The translations under genes were made by a program, and so were the position numbers. From the NCBI GenBank assembly GCA_951812925.1, contig OX638371.1, positions 36,678,101-36,742,100 on the forward strand: a stretch of DNA of 64,000 nt, written 5' to 3'. Numbering within the stretch: position 1 is the first letter of the stretch; the number at the start of each line of letters is the position of its first letter. A model generated the notes under the pieces. It saw only the letters and a program-made list of their open reading frames with translations, had not been told where the DNA came from and did not search any database. Source of the stretch: Calliopum simillimum (Eukaryota > Arthropoda > Insecta > Diptera > Lauxaniidae). Of this stretch, positions 21,769 through 32,559 are shown one piece after another.

Positions 21769-23331
21769 TTCTCTTCTTATACGAGCTAAAATTGTTTGTT
21801 TTTTTGTGTTTTTTTGTACTCAATATTTTTTTCTCGAAAACGGCTACAGCGATTTCAATGAAACTTGGAAAAGTGTCAGATATTAGCATACAATGAAGAA
21901 TGAGCTAAGTTTGAACTTTCCAAATGCTCACTAGAGGGCGTGGCAGTGCCCTAAATTTTAAATTTGATTTAGTCATAACTCGCAAACCATGCAAGGTGTT
22001 TGAATAAAATTTGGGGAGCGGGTACTGCTTAATAATACCTTCTTACAGACAAAAAGTAGGCGGGATCGAAGAAGTGCCACGCCCACTTTTCAGCCCTTGA
22101 AAATTTTGATTCAATATTACTCGAAAACGACTCGAACAATTTTAATGAAAATTTAGGAGATGTTACCTCTGTAAACAAGGATTAATATGTGATACGCCGT
22201 TATATTGGGAAAACTCGCTGAAGGGCGTGGCACCGCCCACAAAAATATGAAACGGTATGAAAAGAAAACTAATAAAGCAAACATTCTGAAATTAACTGTG
22301 AGGTACGCAATTGCTAAAAGACATCTCTGTTATGAAACTGGGCGAAATATCGCCGGTGCGCGTGGAACCTCCCATACAAGCAAAATACGTTAAATGCTAT
22401 TTCTCGCAAATGCTACAAGATATTTAATGAAATTTGGTGTGTAGGTACTGCTTATTAATGCCTTGTAATAACCGAAAAGTGGGCGGTATCAAAGAAGTAC
22501 CACGCCTCCTTTTTAACCATTGAAAATTTTGATTCAATATTATTTGAAAACGACTCCAATAATTTTAATGAAAATTTAGGAGATGTTACCACTGCAAACA
22601 AGAATTAATGTGTGATGTGTCGTTGTATTGGGAAAATTCGTTGAAGGACGTGGCACCGCCCACAAAAATATAATACGCTATAAATAGAAAACTACAAAAG
22701 CAATCTTTCTGAATTTAAATGTATGGAACCTACTTGCTATTTGGCACCTACGACCTCAAAGTGGGCAAAATATCGCCGGTACGCGTGGAACCTCCCATAC
22801 AAGAAAAACACATCAAATGCTATTTCTTGCAAATGGTACAACATATTTTAATGAAATTCGGTGCAGTTTTATGCACTTTTTGACGCTAAATCGATCTTCA
22901 TCAGCCGAACTGTCATTATACCTGCAGGTTTTTGAAATATCCTTGCTTGAAATTGAAGAAAACGCTATGTTCAGTCTCATAGCGTACCTACAAAAAAAGG
23001 TGAAATTCTTTTTTATTAATAGCATCGAATCGCCGCACTCTTCGTTATCAAAATATCCTTTCAGATTTTTCCAATAGGACTCTTATTTTTCGAGTTTTGA
23101 TCCTTTGAAGATAAGATATTTCAGCCCCCATACAAAAGACGAAATATTTTAGGGCATTCTATTTGAGTTTTTGATATTTTTCTATACCATTCGATTTTTT
23201 CCGAGTTCTTTCTTATTATTATTTTCATCGGTTTATTTATCATTTTGAAAGCATGACTATTAGAGGTGAAAAGGTACAAGTTTCATAACAAAAAATAGCT
23301 ATGAATAAAAACATCGACTAAAATAATAAGA
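21769..23331. repeat. Dispersed repeat with tandem ~424-bp units (copy 1)
   Basis: Starts near TCTTCTCTTCTTATACGAG. It holds about two and a half tandem units with period about 423 bp, marked by GTGCCACGCCCACTTTT, AATTTTAATGAAAATTTAGG and GGCGTGGCACCGCCCAC. A non-tandem tail follows with TTCATCAGC, ATTATACCTGCAGG and GAAGATAAGATATTTCAGCC. The same organisation recurs at 37338-39621. Apparent small ORFs come from the repeat unit and have no known homology. Likely a non-autonomous element; class unknown. Confidence 0.8.
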
Positions 23332-23408
23332 CCAGATTGTTGACCGAGCAGGGATCGATCTCCAGGTACTGATTAATTAAAAGTGCATTTCTTCTTAACC
23401 ATTGCACT
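23332..23408 (-). repeat. tRNA-like (SINE head-like) segment
   Basis: The minus strand has TGGTTAAGAAG, fitting the Pol III A-box TRGYNNARNNG, and about 45 nt later GATCGATCCC, close to a B-box. No cloverleaf of a functional tRNA is evident, so it is more likely a tRNA-derived repeat head or a degraded tRNA. Its B-box side recurs at about 39595. Confidence 0.4.
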
Positions 23409-24198
23409 TATTCTTTTAAGAAACAACTTAAATACCAATGGAAAGTATAGAGTCAGAGAATGTCCCAGGCGGAGAATGTTCAATGCCTGCTTATAATCAT
23501 GCCTTCTTTCTTGCCTTCTTTAAGATCTTTTAAACATTCTCGGATGCCTTCTAAGGACAGGCCTAGTAGAACGCCTAACTCTTTCTTTACTACACATTCT
23601 TTAAACATACTTTTATCCTTTTATATTAGAAGCGATCGTAGAGGCCTTCATTGCTGTGTAAAAAAAATAAATGAAGTAGGAAAGGCAGCATGCCTGTTTC
23701 TGTCCTTTCATATTAGAAGCGATCGTCGAAGGCCTGCTTTGCTGCCTTGGCGCCCAATGACAGCGTGTGTAAAAAAAGAAAGGGAGAAAGAAGAGAAGAC
23801 AACAGGCCTACTGGCACTCAAAGAAGGCCTAATATCATGCCTATTTGACTGCTCTTTCTCCTACTGGGTTTCTAAGAAAAAAAAAAGGAAATTTTGATTT
23901 TCTTCAAAAATTTTATTTCAGTTGCGCTCTGAAAGAAGTTTGTGATCCAACACTGCGTGCCCCGTCCATTCAATTATTGCAGGTTTATACATCTTTCATT
24001 GTGTGTAACAGATACTCAGTAGTAATTGATGGACCTTCAAAAGCATAAGTATGATTACAGAAGTTCATATTGTTCTATTAAACATAAGTTTTAATAGCAA
24101 GCCACCGCGGTGCATCGTGTCAAAACAGATAAAATAATTTAGTGGATTCCTACTGAAAAGTATTGCTGAAAATCCTTAAATCTTACCTAACTCATATA
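23409..24198. other. Low-complexity and repeat-like stretch, no gene recognised
   Basis: It contains a repeated motif, ATATTAGAAGCGATCGT, at about 23623 and 23710, each followed by AGGCCT-rich sequence. The resulting ORF (23460-23897) has no family resemblance. An exon-like piece with splice-like borders at about 23923-23980 (ALKEVCDPTLRAPSIQLLQ) cannot be tied to any gene. Confidence 0.4.
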
Positions 24199-24391
24199 CT
24201 GCCATACGTAAATTGGAGCGTCAATTTTGAATTCCAGTTTTGACAAAGCGTTATGGAGTGAAGTTAGCTACAGAAAAGTAAAAAAAGAAACAACAATATG
24301 ATTTTGACAAACGAATGACTTCAACGCAACGCTCTTTATTTTGTGTAACGTTAATTATGCAAAGCCTGACGCTCCAATTAAGGTATGGCAG
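24199..24391. mobile_element. CTGCC-type MITE, internally deleted
   Basis: The termini CTGCCATACGTAAATTGGAG and GCTCCAATTAAGGTATGGCAG belong to the same family as 5463-5781. The interior is in reverse orientation and about 120 bp shorter. It is flanked by ATA on both sides, a possible 3-bp target duplication. Confidence 0.85.
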
Positions 24392-25134
24392 ATATATGAT
24401 CGTAAAATAAGAAAGCCATTAATTAATGTTTAATATCAAAAATTTTACGTTGGTTAACATAATTCCTCAAAAAATCCTCAAATAAAAATACCTCATAAAT
24501 TCCTCACGCGGATTCTGAATTCCTCCGAGTTTGAGGAATTCCCCATATTGGCAAAACTGCTGGCAATCCATTATGCTAGCCACACACGAGGCAACCGTTG
24601 CAGCAACACAGCCATGTTGAAGCAACCGTTGCTTCGTGTGTAGCTGTGTTGTCCATTGATTTTCGTGTTGCCGCAACCGTTGCCAGAAATATTAAAAAGT
24701 TTTGATATTTTTGGTCTGTTGCTGCAACCGTCGCATCGTGTGTAACTCACCTCTTCCATCACGCAGTAAACGTCTAAAAAATCTGGAAACAACTGTAAAT
24801 CACCTCATAAGCCTCCGGTGGAAACGCACTATATATAAAAAAAACAATTTTAAATTATGAATCACCTGTTATTTTACATGCTTTTGCACAATCTGATTTA
24901 TGAGGTGCTCATTAAGGTTGTGAAACAGTACAAAATGCAGAATTTTCCGCGGTTTATATATTAATATTACATGCCAAATTTCAGAAATCCTCATCTGGGA
25001 GCCCTGTTGATAAATCCTGTTGCAACAGCTGATTCAAAGATAATGCAGAAATCTTGTTGATAATGACAGTTTGATACATAGTTAATACATAGTAACACTT
25101 TATAATAAACTGAAAAGAAATAAATTTAAGAACC
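24392..25134. other. Region upstream of the MXRA7-like gene
   Basis: A cluster of GCAACCGTTGC-like motifs in both orientations lies at 24585-24745 (including GCAACCGTTGCTTCGTGTGT and its partial inverse). The last 150 bp should include the promoter and 5' UTR of the gene starting at 25135. No TATA box is certain. Confidence 0.35.
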
Positions 25135-25774
25135 ATGTATAACTATGCAGCGAGTTCCAGCTTTTTTGATGGGATGTCAAATATTTACGTTCTCAGCACA
25201 GCAACTGTGTTTTTAGCAGTAATCATCGCGTTATACTGTGCTAATTTTCTAAAAGATTTCGGAGTAAATTCTTTTAAAGTTTATTTGTGCTTCAATAAAT
25301 TAAACAATCACTCCATTTCAGGAAACCACAACCACAGTAGATGACTCTGAGGAAATCGAAAATATTGAAGATGAAGTTGGTCAAACTGAAAACATTGAAC
25401 AGGAGATGCAACACACTCATGACAACAAAACAAAACAACGAATTGAAAGTATTGAGAATGAAATTAATGACGATTTAGACGACTCTGATGATGAAAACTC
25501 TGAACTCCATGCAGACGGTTTGGTTGGCAAATTAAAGTCTGCACGTTTGAGAGAATTAGAGGCACAGTTGACTCAACAGCAAATGGAAGAAGAACGCAGG
25601 TAACATAATCATAAATTTTAAAATGTGAAGTTTGAAATCGCCTTATTTGTTCACAGAATTGAACGCGAACAATTATCTGCGATTTTTGAGTTATTAAAAA
25701 GACAGGAAACCGAATTAAATATGAAAGAAATTGACGAATCTGAATTGGCAGCACAACTTCATCTCTATCGTTAA
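25135..25774 (+). CDS. MXRA7-like single-pass membrane protein (three exons)
   Basis: Exons 25135-25263, 25322-25599 and 25657-25774 join in frame (introns of 58 and 57 bp) to give 174 residues. Residues about 17-40 (YVLSTATVFLAVIIALYCAN) form one membrane helix near the N terminus. An acidic region follows (ETTTTVDDSEEIENIEDE, DDLDDSDDENSE). The C-terminal helix LRELEAQLTQQQMEEERR continues into REQLSAIFELLKRQ and ends ESELAAQLHLYR. This end matches the conserved C-terminal domain of MXRA7 (matrix-remodelling-associated 7), whose biochemical role is poorly known. A likely poly(A) signal AATAAA lies near 25976. A copy lacking exon 1 lies at 32615-33067. Confidence 0.75.
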
Positions 25775-26929
25775 TCCACAAAGTCAATAACATTAATATG
25801 GTTTATGATGAAATGGATCGAAACCAAGTCAAATTCAGACAGTATGGCTTAAATAGCGGGCAATTTATGCCCTAATAGCATTGCAAACACATAGGAAAAT
25901 GATCCGCTTTAGAGTAATACAGTGGATTGTTAATATAGTTAGCATCCTTCTAGACCTTTATGAAAAATAAATCTCTTACAGAAATCTGGTCTTGCACTAT
26001 CGTGATTAGCGAGTTCAGATCTAGTTTGTGGTGTCATTCCTGGTGGTATTATAATGTAATTATATATGTAAAGACCAATATTATTAAAGAAGTCTGCACA
26101 ATACAATTGTGTTGGTAATAAGGTTTCAAATTAAAATTGATGCAAATTATGCCTATTTTGTTATTACACTGTTTGATACAACTTTACTAAATTGAATAAT
26201 TGTGTGTTTTTTGAATTACTTATTCTATTGTTACCAAAACTGCTTAAGGGTATTAGAATCTAGCTTATTAGGACTTTGAGATATCCTAACTTTAATGTGC
26301 GAAAAATACGGTTTTAGTCATATCTGATGTTAAATGCCAAGACAAGACGATTTTTTAATTAACTTCTGTACTTCGTTTCTGGACCCACCACAGATCCATC
26401 ATCAGACACGTTTGCTGATATGGAGAAGAACTTTCAAGCATACCATATTTACCTTTTTTAGAATCACAACAAACTGAAAATTAAAACTTAAGCACAAAAA
26501 TTACTTCAAATCGCAAAATAACCACAAAAATCAAATACTTATTTTAAAATGCCAGAATATTTTCAGTTCTTAATGTCGATAGATAATTTTCATGAATTAT
26601 TTGAGTTCAAACACGTGTGCAATATATAATAACAAAAAAAAAATCCATTTACATAATCGGGGTATATAAAAACTTCTTGGACGTCATATTCTTATATTGT
26701 TGCTTCCAATTTATTTATTTGTACTCATTCCTTACTCGTGTATGTATCTTAAAATATCGTGTTTTTAAATGCAATTGTTACCCACAAGTCTTTTGACAAA
26801 TAAAGCTAGAAATAAATTGGATTCTTAAGTATTTATCATATATAATAGTATATAATATAGTTTAAGTAAACATTGTAAGTATATAAATATAACCGAGTTG
26901 CAATGTAAATATATAAATATATCAAAGTA
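25775..26929. other. 3' flank of the MXRA7-like gene
   Basis: 3' UTR and AT-rich flanking DNA with no further ORF. It ends in AT-rich repeats and AGTA, the target site of the gypsy element. The block from 25267 to 26929 is repeated at 32560-34222 with only one difference that I noticed (TTCAGTTCTT near 26575 against TTCAGTCCTT). Confidence 0.7.
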
Positions 26930-27199
26930 TGTAAGGCACCATCCGTAAATAGCAAGCAGATGTAGCATGCGACAGCTGTGGCAAAGCCATTTATGCAGAA
27001 GCCGAGCACACGAAGAGAATCAGTTTAGTTTTGTCGCGAACATCAAACAAAGCAGTCGTCCGTTGCAAGCGTGTCATATTAATAATCTTTCTTTTGTTAA
27101 TTTTATATTTAATTGTCTGAATTACCTTTTTATTTCTTTTTATTAATAAATTTAACTATTAAACTATAACCCTAAATTACCGACTCGACTATCCTTACA
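26930..27199 (+). repeat. Gypsy 5' LTR
   Basis: 270 bp, beginning TGTAAGG and ending CCTTACA, a perfect 7-bp terminal inverted repeat with canonical TG..CA ends. The same sequence recurs at 32178-32447 and 34223-34492. It is preceded by AGTA, the element's target duplication. Confidence 0.96.
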
Positions 27200-27216
27200 G
27201 TTCAGAAGTGAGATTT
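27200..27216 (+). promoter_or_regulatory. Putative primer-binding site
   Basis: Directly after the LTR, GTTCAGAAGTGAGATTT resembles the complement of a tRNA 3' region (the TGTCAGAAGTGGGAT type reported for leucine tRNA primers) but lacks the leading TGG. A related but weak assignment based on position. Confidence 0.35.
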
Positions 27217-27902
27217 GTGCGTAAATAGTTGAATAAATGCAAATCGTGTAGTGAAAGAAACGGCGACAAACGTACGAAGCGTGTGTATGTACATATTATC
27301 GTTACGAACACATTGTGGTGCATACATACAGCGCAAAAAAAAGAAAGCAACGGCTGCTACGATCGCGTAAAAAGTTTTTGTAAAAAACGATCAAAATTGT
27401 TGTTCCGAATAACAACAATTTATTAACGTGAGTACGACAAAGCTCAAACAACGAAGTGCGTATATATTTTTCCGTACAAAAATATTGCAAACGCATAAAA
27501 TTTTTACGGCGTAGTTACATACATACGAATTTGTAAATACAAACGGACATACGTAGAATTTAACGATGTGCTTACATACATACGGTTTATAAGTACAAAC
27601 ATACGTATACGATCACAACGAACGAGTGCAAACGTGCATAAAAAAGATCACCGTCTGCATGGCGACATACGCAAGCGCAGAGAAAATAAACGAACAAACG
27701 AAATAAGAAAAACGGTTTAAAACGAAAAATTTGAAAACGGGACGGATGCGAATTGAAACGAATAGCAAAATAAAAACAAAATACGAAAGAAGAACTGTCA
27801 GTTCTTAAAACAGTGAGTGCAACTCAAAACGAAATAAAATTTTAAAGTGCGTTAAATTTTCAATACGAAGTAATAATTTTGTATTTTCTTTAAAATATTA
27901 AA

Positions 27903-30900
27903 ATGATTAAAATTAAAATAAACGACTTAAGAATTGAAAAATTAAAAGAATTGCTACGTGGACATGACCTTTCGCCGGATGGTCAAAAACAGGAGTTAGT
28001 TGATCGATTAAGAGAAGCAATAGGAACAGATGAAATTGACGTCATGTGTGAACAAGGAAACATTCAAAATCAAATCGAAGAGCTGCGTTCAATGCTCGCA
28101 AGTGTTATGACAGTTGTGCAACAGAATGCAAACTTGAATAATGCAAACGTAAATAATGCAAACGTAAATAATGCAATTGAAAATAATCAAGATGATAGAC
28201 TTTCAGATACTACTCCACCGTCGGGTTTAGCAATGGTGCTGAATCGTTCATATTCTGTGCGTGAAATAGCAGAAACGTTGCCAGACTTCGATCCTACAGG
28301 TGAAAATGCGTTGCCTGTTGTTCAGTTTATAAATCGCGTAAATAGTGCAAAATGTGCGTACATGTGGGAAGAAAAATGTCTTTTGCTTGCGGTATATAGC
28401 AAAATGAAAGGTGTTGCAAAAATGTGGCTTGACGGACGCCCTGAAATATTTCGTACGTGGAATGAACTGTCAAATGCCTTGAAACTCGAATTCGGACAAA
28501 ATCTTGACGAGGCAGATGTACATTTTAAAATGAAAGACACTACGCGTAAAATTGGTGAAAGTGTAACAGATTTTTGTTTTCGCATAAATGCAATTGGGCA
28601 AGGTTTAGGATTAAGTGAATCCGCTATAATTAAATACGCGCGTGACGGATTAAAAAACCGGGAAATGCAAAATGCTATCGCAGCTACTCGTTTTAACTCT
28701 ATGAAAGAATTACGTGAAACTTTGAGTGAGTATACGCGAAATGTACCCCAGTCGAATGTATCGAAATTTAATGCGCATAAAAGTGATAAACAAAACGATA
28801 ACGCATATAAACAAAATAATGTAAACGATAATGTGGCCGATAATAAATTTAAAAATCAAATTCGTTGTTACAATTGTAACGAAAGTGGACACATTTCTAG
28901 TAAATGTCCGAAACCACAAACGCGACCACGATGTGTAGATTGTCATAAAGTTCATAAAAAAGATGAACCTGTGAATTGTGGAAAGAAAATAAACATGAAA
29001 AAGAACTGTGTAAAAGACATAGACAAATTCGGTGAAAAAGACGTTTTTATAAACAATATGAAATTTAAAGCATTTTTAGACACAGGTAGTGAGTGTAGCC
29101 TGATATCGCGATCAGCTGTGAAAAACATTACGTCACAATTAAAAGAGTGTCGTTTAAAAATTAAAGGAATTTGTGGCGGCGAGAAAATGTTAACAAAAAA
29201 GATAACTGCAAAAGCTATTGTCGATAACGTTAAAATCGATATAGAGTTTTACGTTGCGGATGATGAAATTGTGGGTACCGATATTTTATTCGGACAAGAT
29301 ATTTTTTGTAACCCCAATACAATCGTTACGATTTGTGAAAAACAGTTTACGTTCGCTAAAAAAATATTTAAAGACAAAAACGTGCGCGAAAATGAACCAA
29401 GTGAAGAAATTTCAAATGTTCGAAAACTGATAAATATCGACGATATTAACTGTGAAATAAACGAATCAAAATATAAAAACGTTATTGTCGATATTGTTAA
29501 CAAAAATCGTGATGTATTTTCTGTCGATATCAGTGAAGTCGGATTAACTGATGCGATAGAAATGAAAATTGAGCTTACCACGACAGAACCGATTGCACAA
29601 AAGCCATACCGTGTGCCCGAACCAAAAAAACAGTTAGTACGAGAAATGGTAAGTGAACTTCTCGAAAATAATATCATTTCAAAATCTGTCTCCGAGTATG
29701 CCAGCCCGATGCTGTTGGTGAAGAAGAAGAATGGTACCGAGCGTTTATGCGTCGATTATCGCAAATTAAACCAGCATATGTTAAAAGAAATTTTCCCGAC
29801 ACCGAACATTGAAGAAAAATTACAGGAAGCGACGAAATTTAGGTATTTTACTGTCCTTGATTTGAACTCCGGTTATTATCAGATACCTATCGAAGAGGGA
29901 AGCCGAAAATTTACAGCATTCGTAACTACGGACGGTATTTACGAATTCAATCGAATGGCGTTTGGTCTAAAAAACGCGCCGGCAGTTTTTCAACGTCTGA
30001 TGCAAGTTATCAACGAACGAATGAATGGCGATATAATTCATTACATGGATGATATTTTAGTTGGGAGTAATGACATCAACGAAATGAGAGAAAAGCTTGA
30101 ACGTTTATTTGAAGTTTTACGACAATTGAAGCTTACTCTTAATTTAAAGAAATGCATATTTTTATCCAGCACTATCGAATTTTTAGGTCACAAATTGACA
30201 CCGAATGGAATCAGTCCAGGATCAGTAAAGGTTGCTGCTGTCCAGAATTTCCCCACCCCGACCACCGTTACTGAAGTTCGCAGATTTCTTGGTCTAAGCG
30301 GTTATTTTCGACGTTTTGTTCCAGCATATTCGATAATCAGCGAACCAATGAGGAAGTTATTACGAAAGGGTGAACCATTTACGTGGGGCGACGACCAGAC
30401 GAAAGCGTTTGAAGAATTAAAAACTTCGTTAGTTTCCGAACCAGTTTTAGCAGCATATGATGTTAATGCCGAACATCAAATTCATACGGATGCCAGTTCA
30501 GTTGGCATAGCAGCAGTTTTATTGCAGAAATATGACGACGAATGGAAACCTCTAGCATATTTTAGTCGTGCGAGCAGCTATACGGAGAGCAAGTTTCACA
30601 GCTTTGAGATGGAAACTTTAGCTGTAGTAGAAGCGTTAGAGCGTTTTCGATATTACATTTATGGAAAAAAGGTTACGGTTTTAACAGATTGCAGTGCAGT
30701 TACAACAGCGATGCAGAAACGTGAATTAGTTCCTAGAATTGCGAGATGGTGGCTACGAGTCCAAGATTTTGATGTCGACATGAAACACCGTGCGGGACGA
30801 AAAATGGAGCATGTCGATGCCTTAAGCCGACAACCATATGAAGAAGCATCCGAAAAAGATACAGCGTCATTAAAAATTTTCAAAACGAATATAGAAACCG

Positions 30901-32213
30901 ATGATTGGTTGTATACTATGCAACTTCAGGACGAAAAAACAAGACTAATCATTGAAAAAGTTAAATCGAAGGAAAAGCCTTTATGCAACGAATACGAAAT
31001 TATAAATCATCGTTTATTCCGAAAAGTTGGTGACAAACATTCGTGGGTAGTTCCAGCATCAATTAGAACTCAGCTAGTACGAGATCATCACGAGAGAACA
31101 GCGCACGCTAGCGTTAACAAAACCATCGAAATTCTTACGAAAAACTTTTGGTTTCCACGAATGCGAAATCTAGTGAAGTCCTGCGTCAATTCATGCATTG
31201 AATGTGCATACAACAAACAAAAAGGAGGAATGCGAGAAGGCGAATATCACTTTGACGACATCGATCCAGTACCATTTCGTGTGATACATATCGATCATTT
31301 GGGTCCTTTTCCCCGAAGCTCCAAAGGAAATGAGCATGTGTTGGTGATTGCCGATGCATTTACAAAGTTTACAATTATACGACCTGTGAAGAGTACAGCA
31401 ACACGTCACGTCATCGATGTTCTGAACGAGATTACCAGTTATGTAGGTGTTCCCGAGCGACTCATATCCGACAGAGGAAGTGCGTTTACCTCGAAGGATT
31501 TCAAGAAATATTGCGACAACAACGACATCAAACACACGTTGACAGCTGTACGTACACCGCGCGCTAACGGCCAAGTGGAGCGCATGAATAAAACCATTTT
31601 GAGCATGTTATTACCGTCAACGAGCAACGATAAGCATTGGGATATGCAACTGCGGCGAATCCAATGGGTTATCAATTCAACGACGAATAAATCAACAGAA
31701 AAAACGCCTCAACAACTACTTTTCAGTTTTCAACCGCGAGATATTTTGCAGAACAAATTGGTACTAGCGTTACAACGTACTGAGATCATCGAAGAAGAAA
31801 AGCTCAACGAAATACGTCAGCAAGCGGCCGAAAATATACGCCAAACGCGAATCAAAGCAAAACAACGATTCGATAAACATCATCGACAGCCAATGAAATA
31901 CGACATAAATGATTTGGTTTTGGTCGAAAACGAGCCTCAAAGCACCGGTACTTCACGTAAATTAGAACCGAAGTACAAAGGTCCGTTTCTTATCACCGCA
32001 ATACTTGATAAGGACCGGTACGTTATTTCGAATATACCAGGAGCGAAACAACAGCGAAGTTATACATCAGTATTCTCATCCGATCGTATGAAACCGTGGT
32101 GCCAATTACCACCAGCCGAAGACTACGAGTTTGATCCAGGAGACGAGGACGCCTCTGAATTATCAGGAAAGGCCGACTGTAAGGCACCATCCGTAAATAG
32201 CAAGCAGATGTAG
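27903..32213 (+). CDS. Gypsy Gag-Pol polyprotein in a single frame
   Basis: 1436 residues. Residues about 7-40 (LRIEKLKELLRGHDLSPDGQ, then LVDRLREAIG) look like a SAP motif, unusual at the start of a Gag. A capsid-like region follows, with a CCHC knuckle (CYNCNESGHISSKC, about 322-336). Next come the aspartic protease (FLDTGSECSLIS, about 390), reverse transcriptase (YMDDI, about 714), RNase H (HTDASS about 860, E near 900, LTDCSA about 927) and integrase. The integrase has an HHCC finger (about 1062-1100) and a DDE core: IDHLGPFP, SDRGSAF, and E in ANGQVERM at about 1226. No frameshift separates gag and pol, and no env follows. The stop lies 36 bp inside the 3' LTR, so the last residues are LTR-encoded. 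Confidence 0.95.
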   Translation: MIKIKINDLRIEKLKELLRGHDLSPDGQKQELVDRLREAIGTDEIDVMCEQGNIQNQIEELRSMLASVMTVVQQNANLNNANVNNANVNNAIENNQDDRLSDTTPPSGLAMVLNRSYSVREIAETLPDFDPTGENALPVVQFINRVNSAKCAYMWEEKCLLLAVYSKMKGVAKMWLDGRPEIFRTWNELSNALKLEFGQNLDEADVHFKMKDTTRKIGESVTDFCFRINAIGQGLGLSESAIIKYARDGLKNREMQNAIAATRFNSMKELRETLSEYTRNVPQSNVSKFNAHKSDKQNDNAYKQNNVNDNVADNKFKNQIRCYNCNESGHISSKCPKPQTRPRCVDCHKVHKKDEPVNCGKKINMKKNCVKDIDKFGEKDVFINNMKFKAFLDTGSECSLISRSAVKNITSQLKECRLKIKGICGGEKMLTKKITAKAIVDNVKIDIEFYVADDEIVGTDILFGQDIFCNPNTIVTICEKQFTFAKKIFKDKNVRENEPSEEISNVRKLINIDDINCEINESKYKNVIVDIVNKNRDVFSVDISEVGLTDAIEMKIELTTTEPIAQKPYRVPEPKKQLVREMVSELLENNIISKSVSEYASPMLLVKKKNGTERLCVDYRKLNQHMLKEIFPTPNIEEKLQEATKFRYFTVLDLNSGYYQIPIEEGSRKFTAFVTTDGIYEFNRMAFGLKNAPAVFQRLMQVINERMNGDIIHYMDDILVGSNDINEMREKLERLFEVLRQLKLTLNLKKCIFLSSTIEFLGHKLTPNGISPGSVKVAAVQNFPTPTTVTEVRRFLGLSGYFRRFVPAYSIISEPMRKLLRKGEPFTWGDDQTKAFEELKTSLVSEPVLAAYDVNAEHQIHTDASSVGIAAVLLQKYDDEWKPLAYFSRASSYTESKFHSFEMETLAVVEALERFRYYIYGKKVTVLTDCSAVTTAMQKRELVPRIARWWLRVQDFDVDMKHRAGRKMEHVDALSRQPYEEASEKDTASLKIFKTNIETDDWLYTMQLQDEKTRLIIEKVKSKEKPLCNEYEIINHRLFRKVGDKHSWVVPASIRTQLVRDHHERTAHASVNKTIEILTKNFWFPRMRNLVKSCVNSCIECAYNKQKGGMREGEYHFDDIDPVPFRVIHIDHLGPFPRSSKGNEHVLVIADAFTKFTIIRPVKSTATRHVIDVLNEITSYVGVPERLISDRGSAFTSKDFKKYCDNNDIKHTLTAVRTPRANGQVERMNKTILSMLLPSTSNDKHWDMQLRRIQWVINSTTNKSTEKTPQQLLFSFQPRDILQNKLVLALQRTEIIEEEKLNEIRQQAAENIRQTRIKAKQRFDKHHRQPMKYDINDLVLVENEPQSTGTSRKLEPKYKGPFLITAILDKDRYVISNIPGAKQQRSYTSVFSSDRMKPWCQLPPAEDYEFDPGDEDASELSGKADCKAPSVNSKQM

Positions 32214-32447
32214 CATGCGACAGCTGTGGCAAAGCCATTTATGCAGAAGCCGAGCACACGAAGAGAATCAGTTTAGTTTTGTCGCGAACATCAAACAAAG
32301 CAGTCGTCCGTTGCAAGCGTGTCATATTAATAATCTTTCTTTTGTTAATTTTATATTTAATTGTCTGAATTACCTTTTTATTTCTTTTTATTAATAAATT
32401 TAACTATTAAACTATAACCCTAAATTACCGACTCGACTATCCTTACA
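32178..32447 (+). repeat. Gypsy 3' LTR
   Basis: Same 270 bp as the 5' LTR, TGTAAGG to CCTTACA, preceded by a weak purine stretch (GGAAAGGCC). It is followed not by host DNA but by 113 bp (32448-32560) identical to the element's own leader at 27200-27312. Confidence 0.95.
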
Positions 32448-32559
32448 GTTCAGAAGTGAGATTTGTGCGTAAATAGTTGAATAAATGCAAATCGTGTAGT
32501 GAAAGAAACGGCGACAAACGTACGAAGCGTGTGTATGTACATATTATCGTTACGAACAC

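Larger units (their letters stand above)
26930..32447 (+). mobile_element. Ty3/gypsy LTR retrotransposon, apparently complete
   Basis: 5518 bp with two matching 270-bp LTRs around one open Gag-Pol frame. The long leader (27200-27902) is A-rich. There is no env-like ORF. The frame is intact and the LTRs show no difference that I can see, so this is a recent insertion. AGTA precedes the 5' LTR, but the 3' LTR is followed by element-internal sequence rather than AGTA. The matching AGTA follows the third LTR (34493-34496). It lies about 1.2 kb downstream of the MXRA7-like gene. Confidence 0.95.

Noticed and set aside
23460..23897. 145-codon ORF
   Set aside because: Composition follows AGGCCT/AAAGAAAG-rich repeats, and part of it is a duplicated motif. 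No conserved domain or splice structure.
23923..23980. Exon-like segment ALKEVCDPTLRAPSIQLLQ with AG and GT borders
   Set aside because: Too short to identify and no other exon found nearby in a matching phase.
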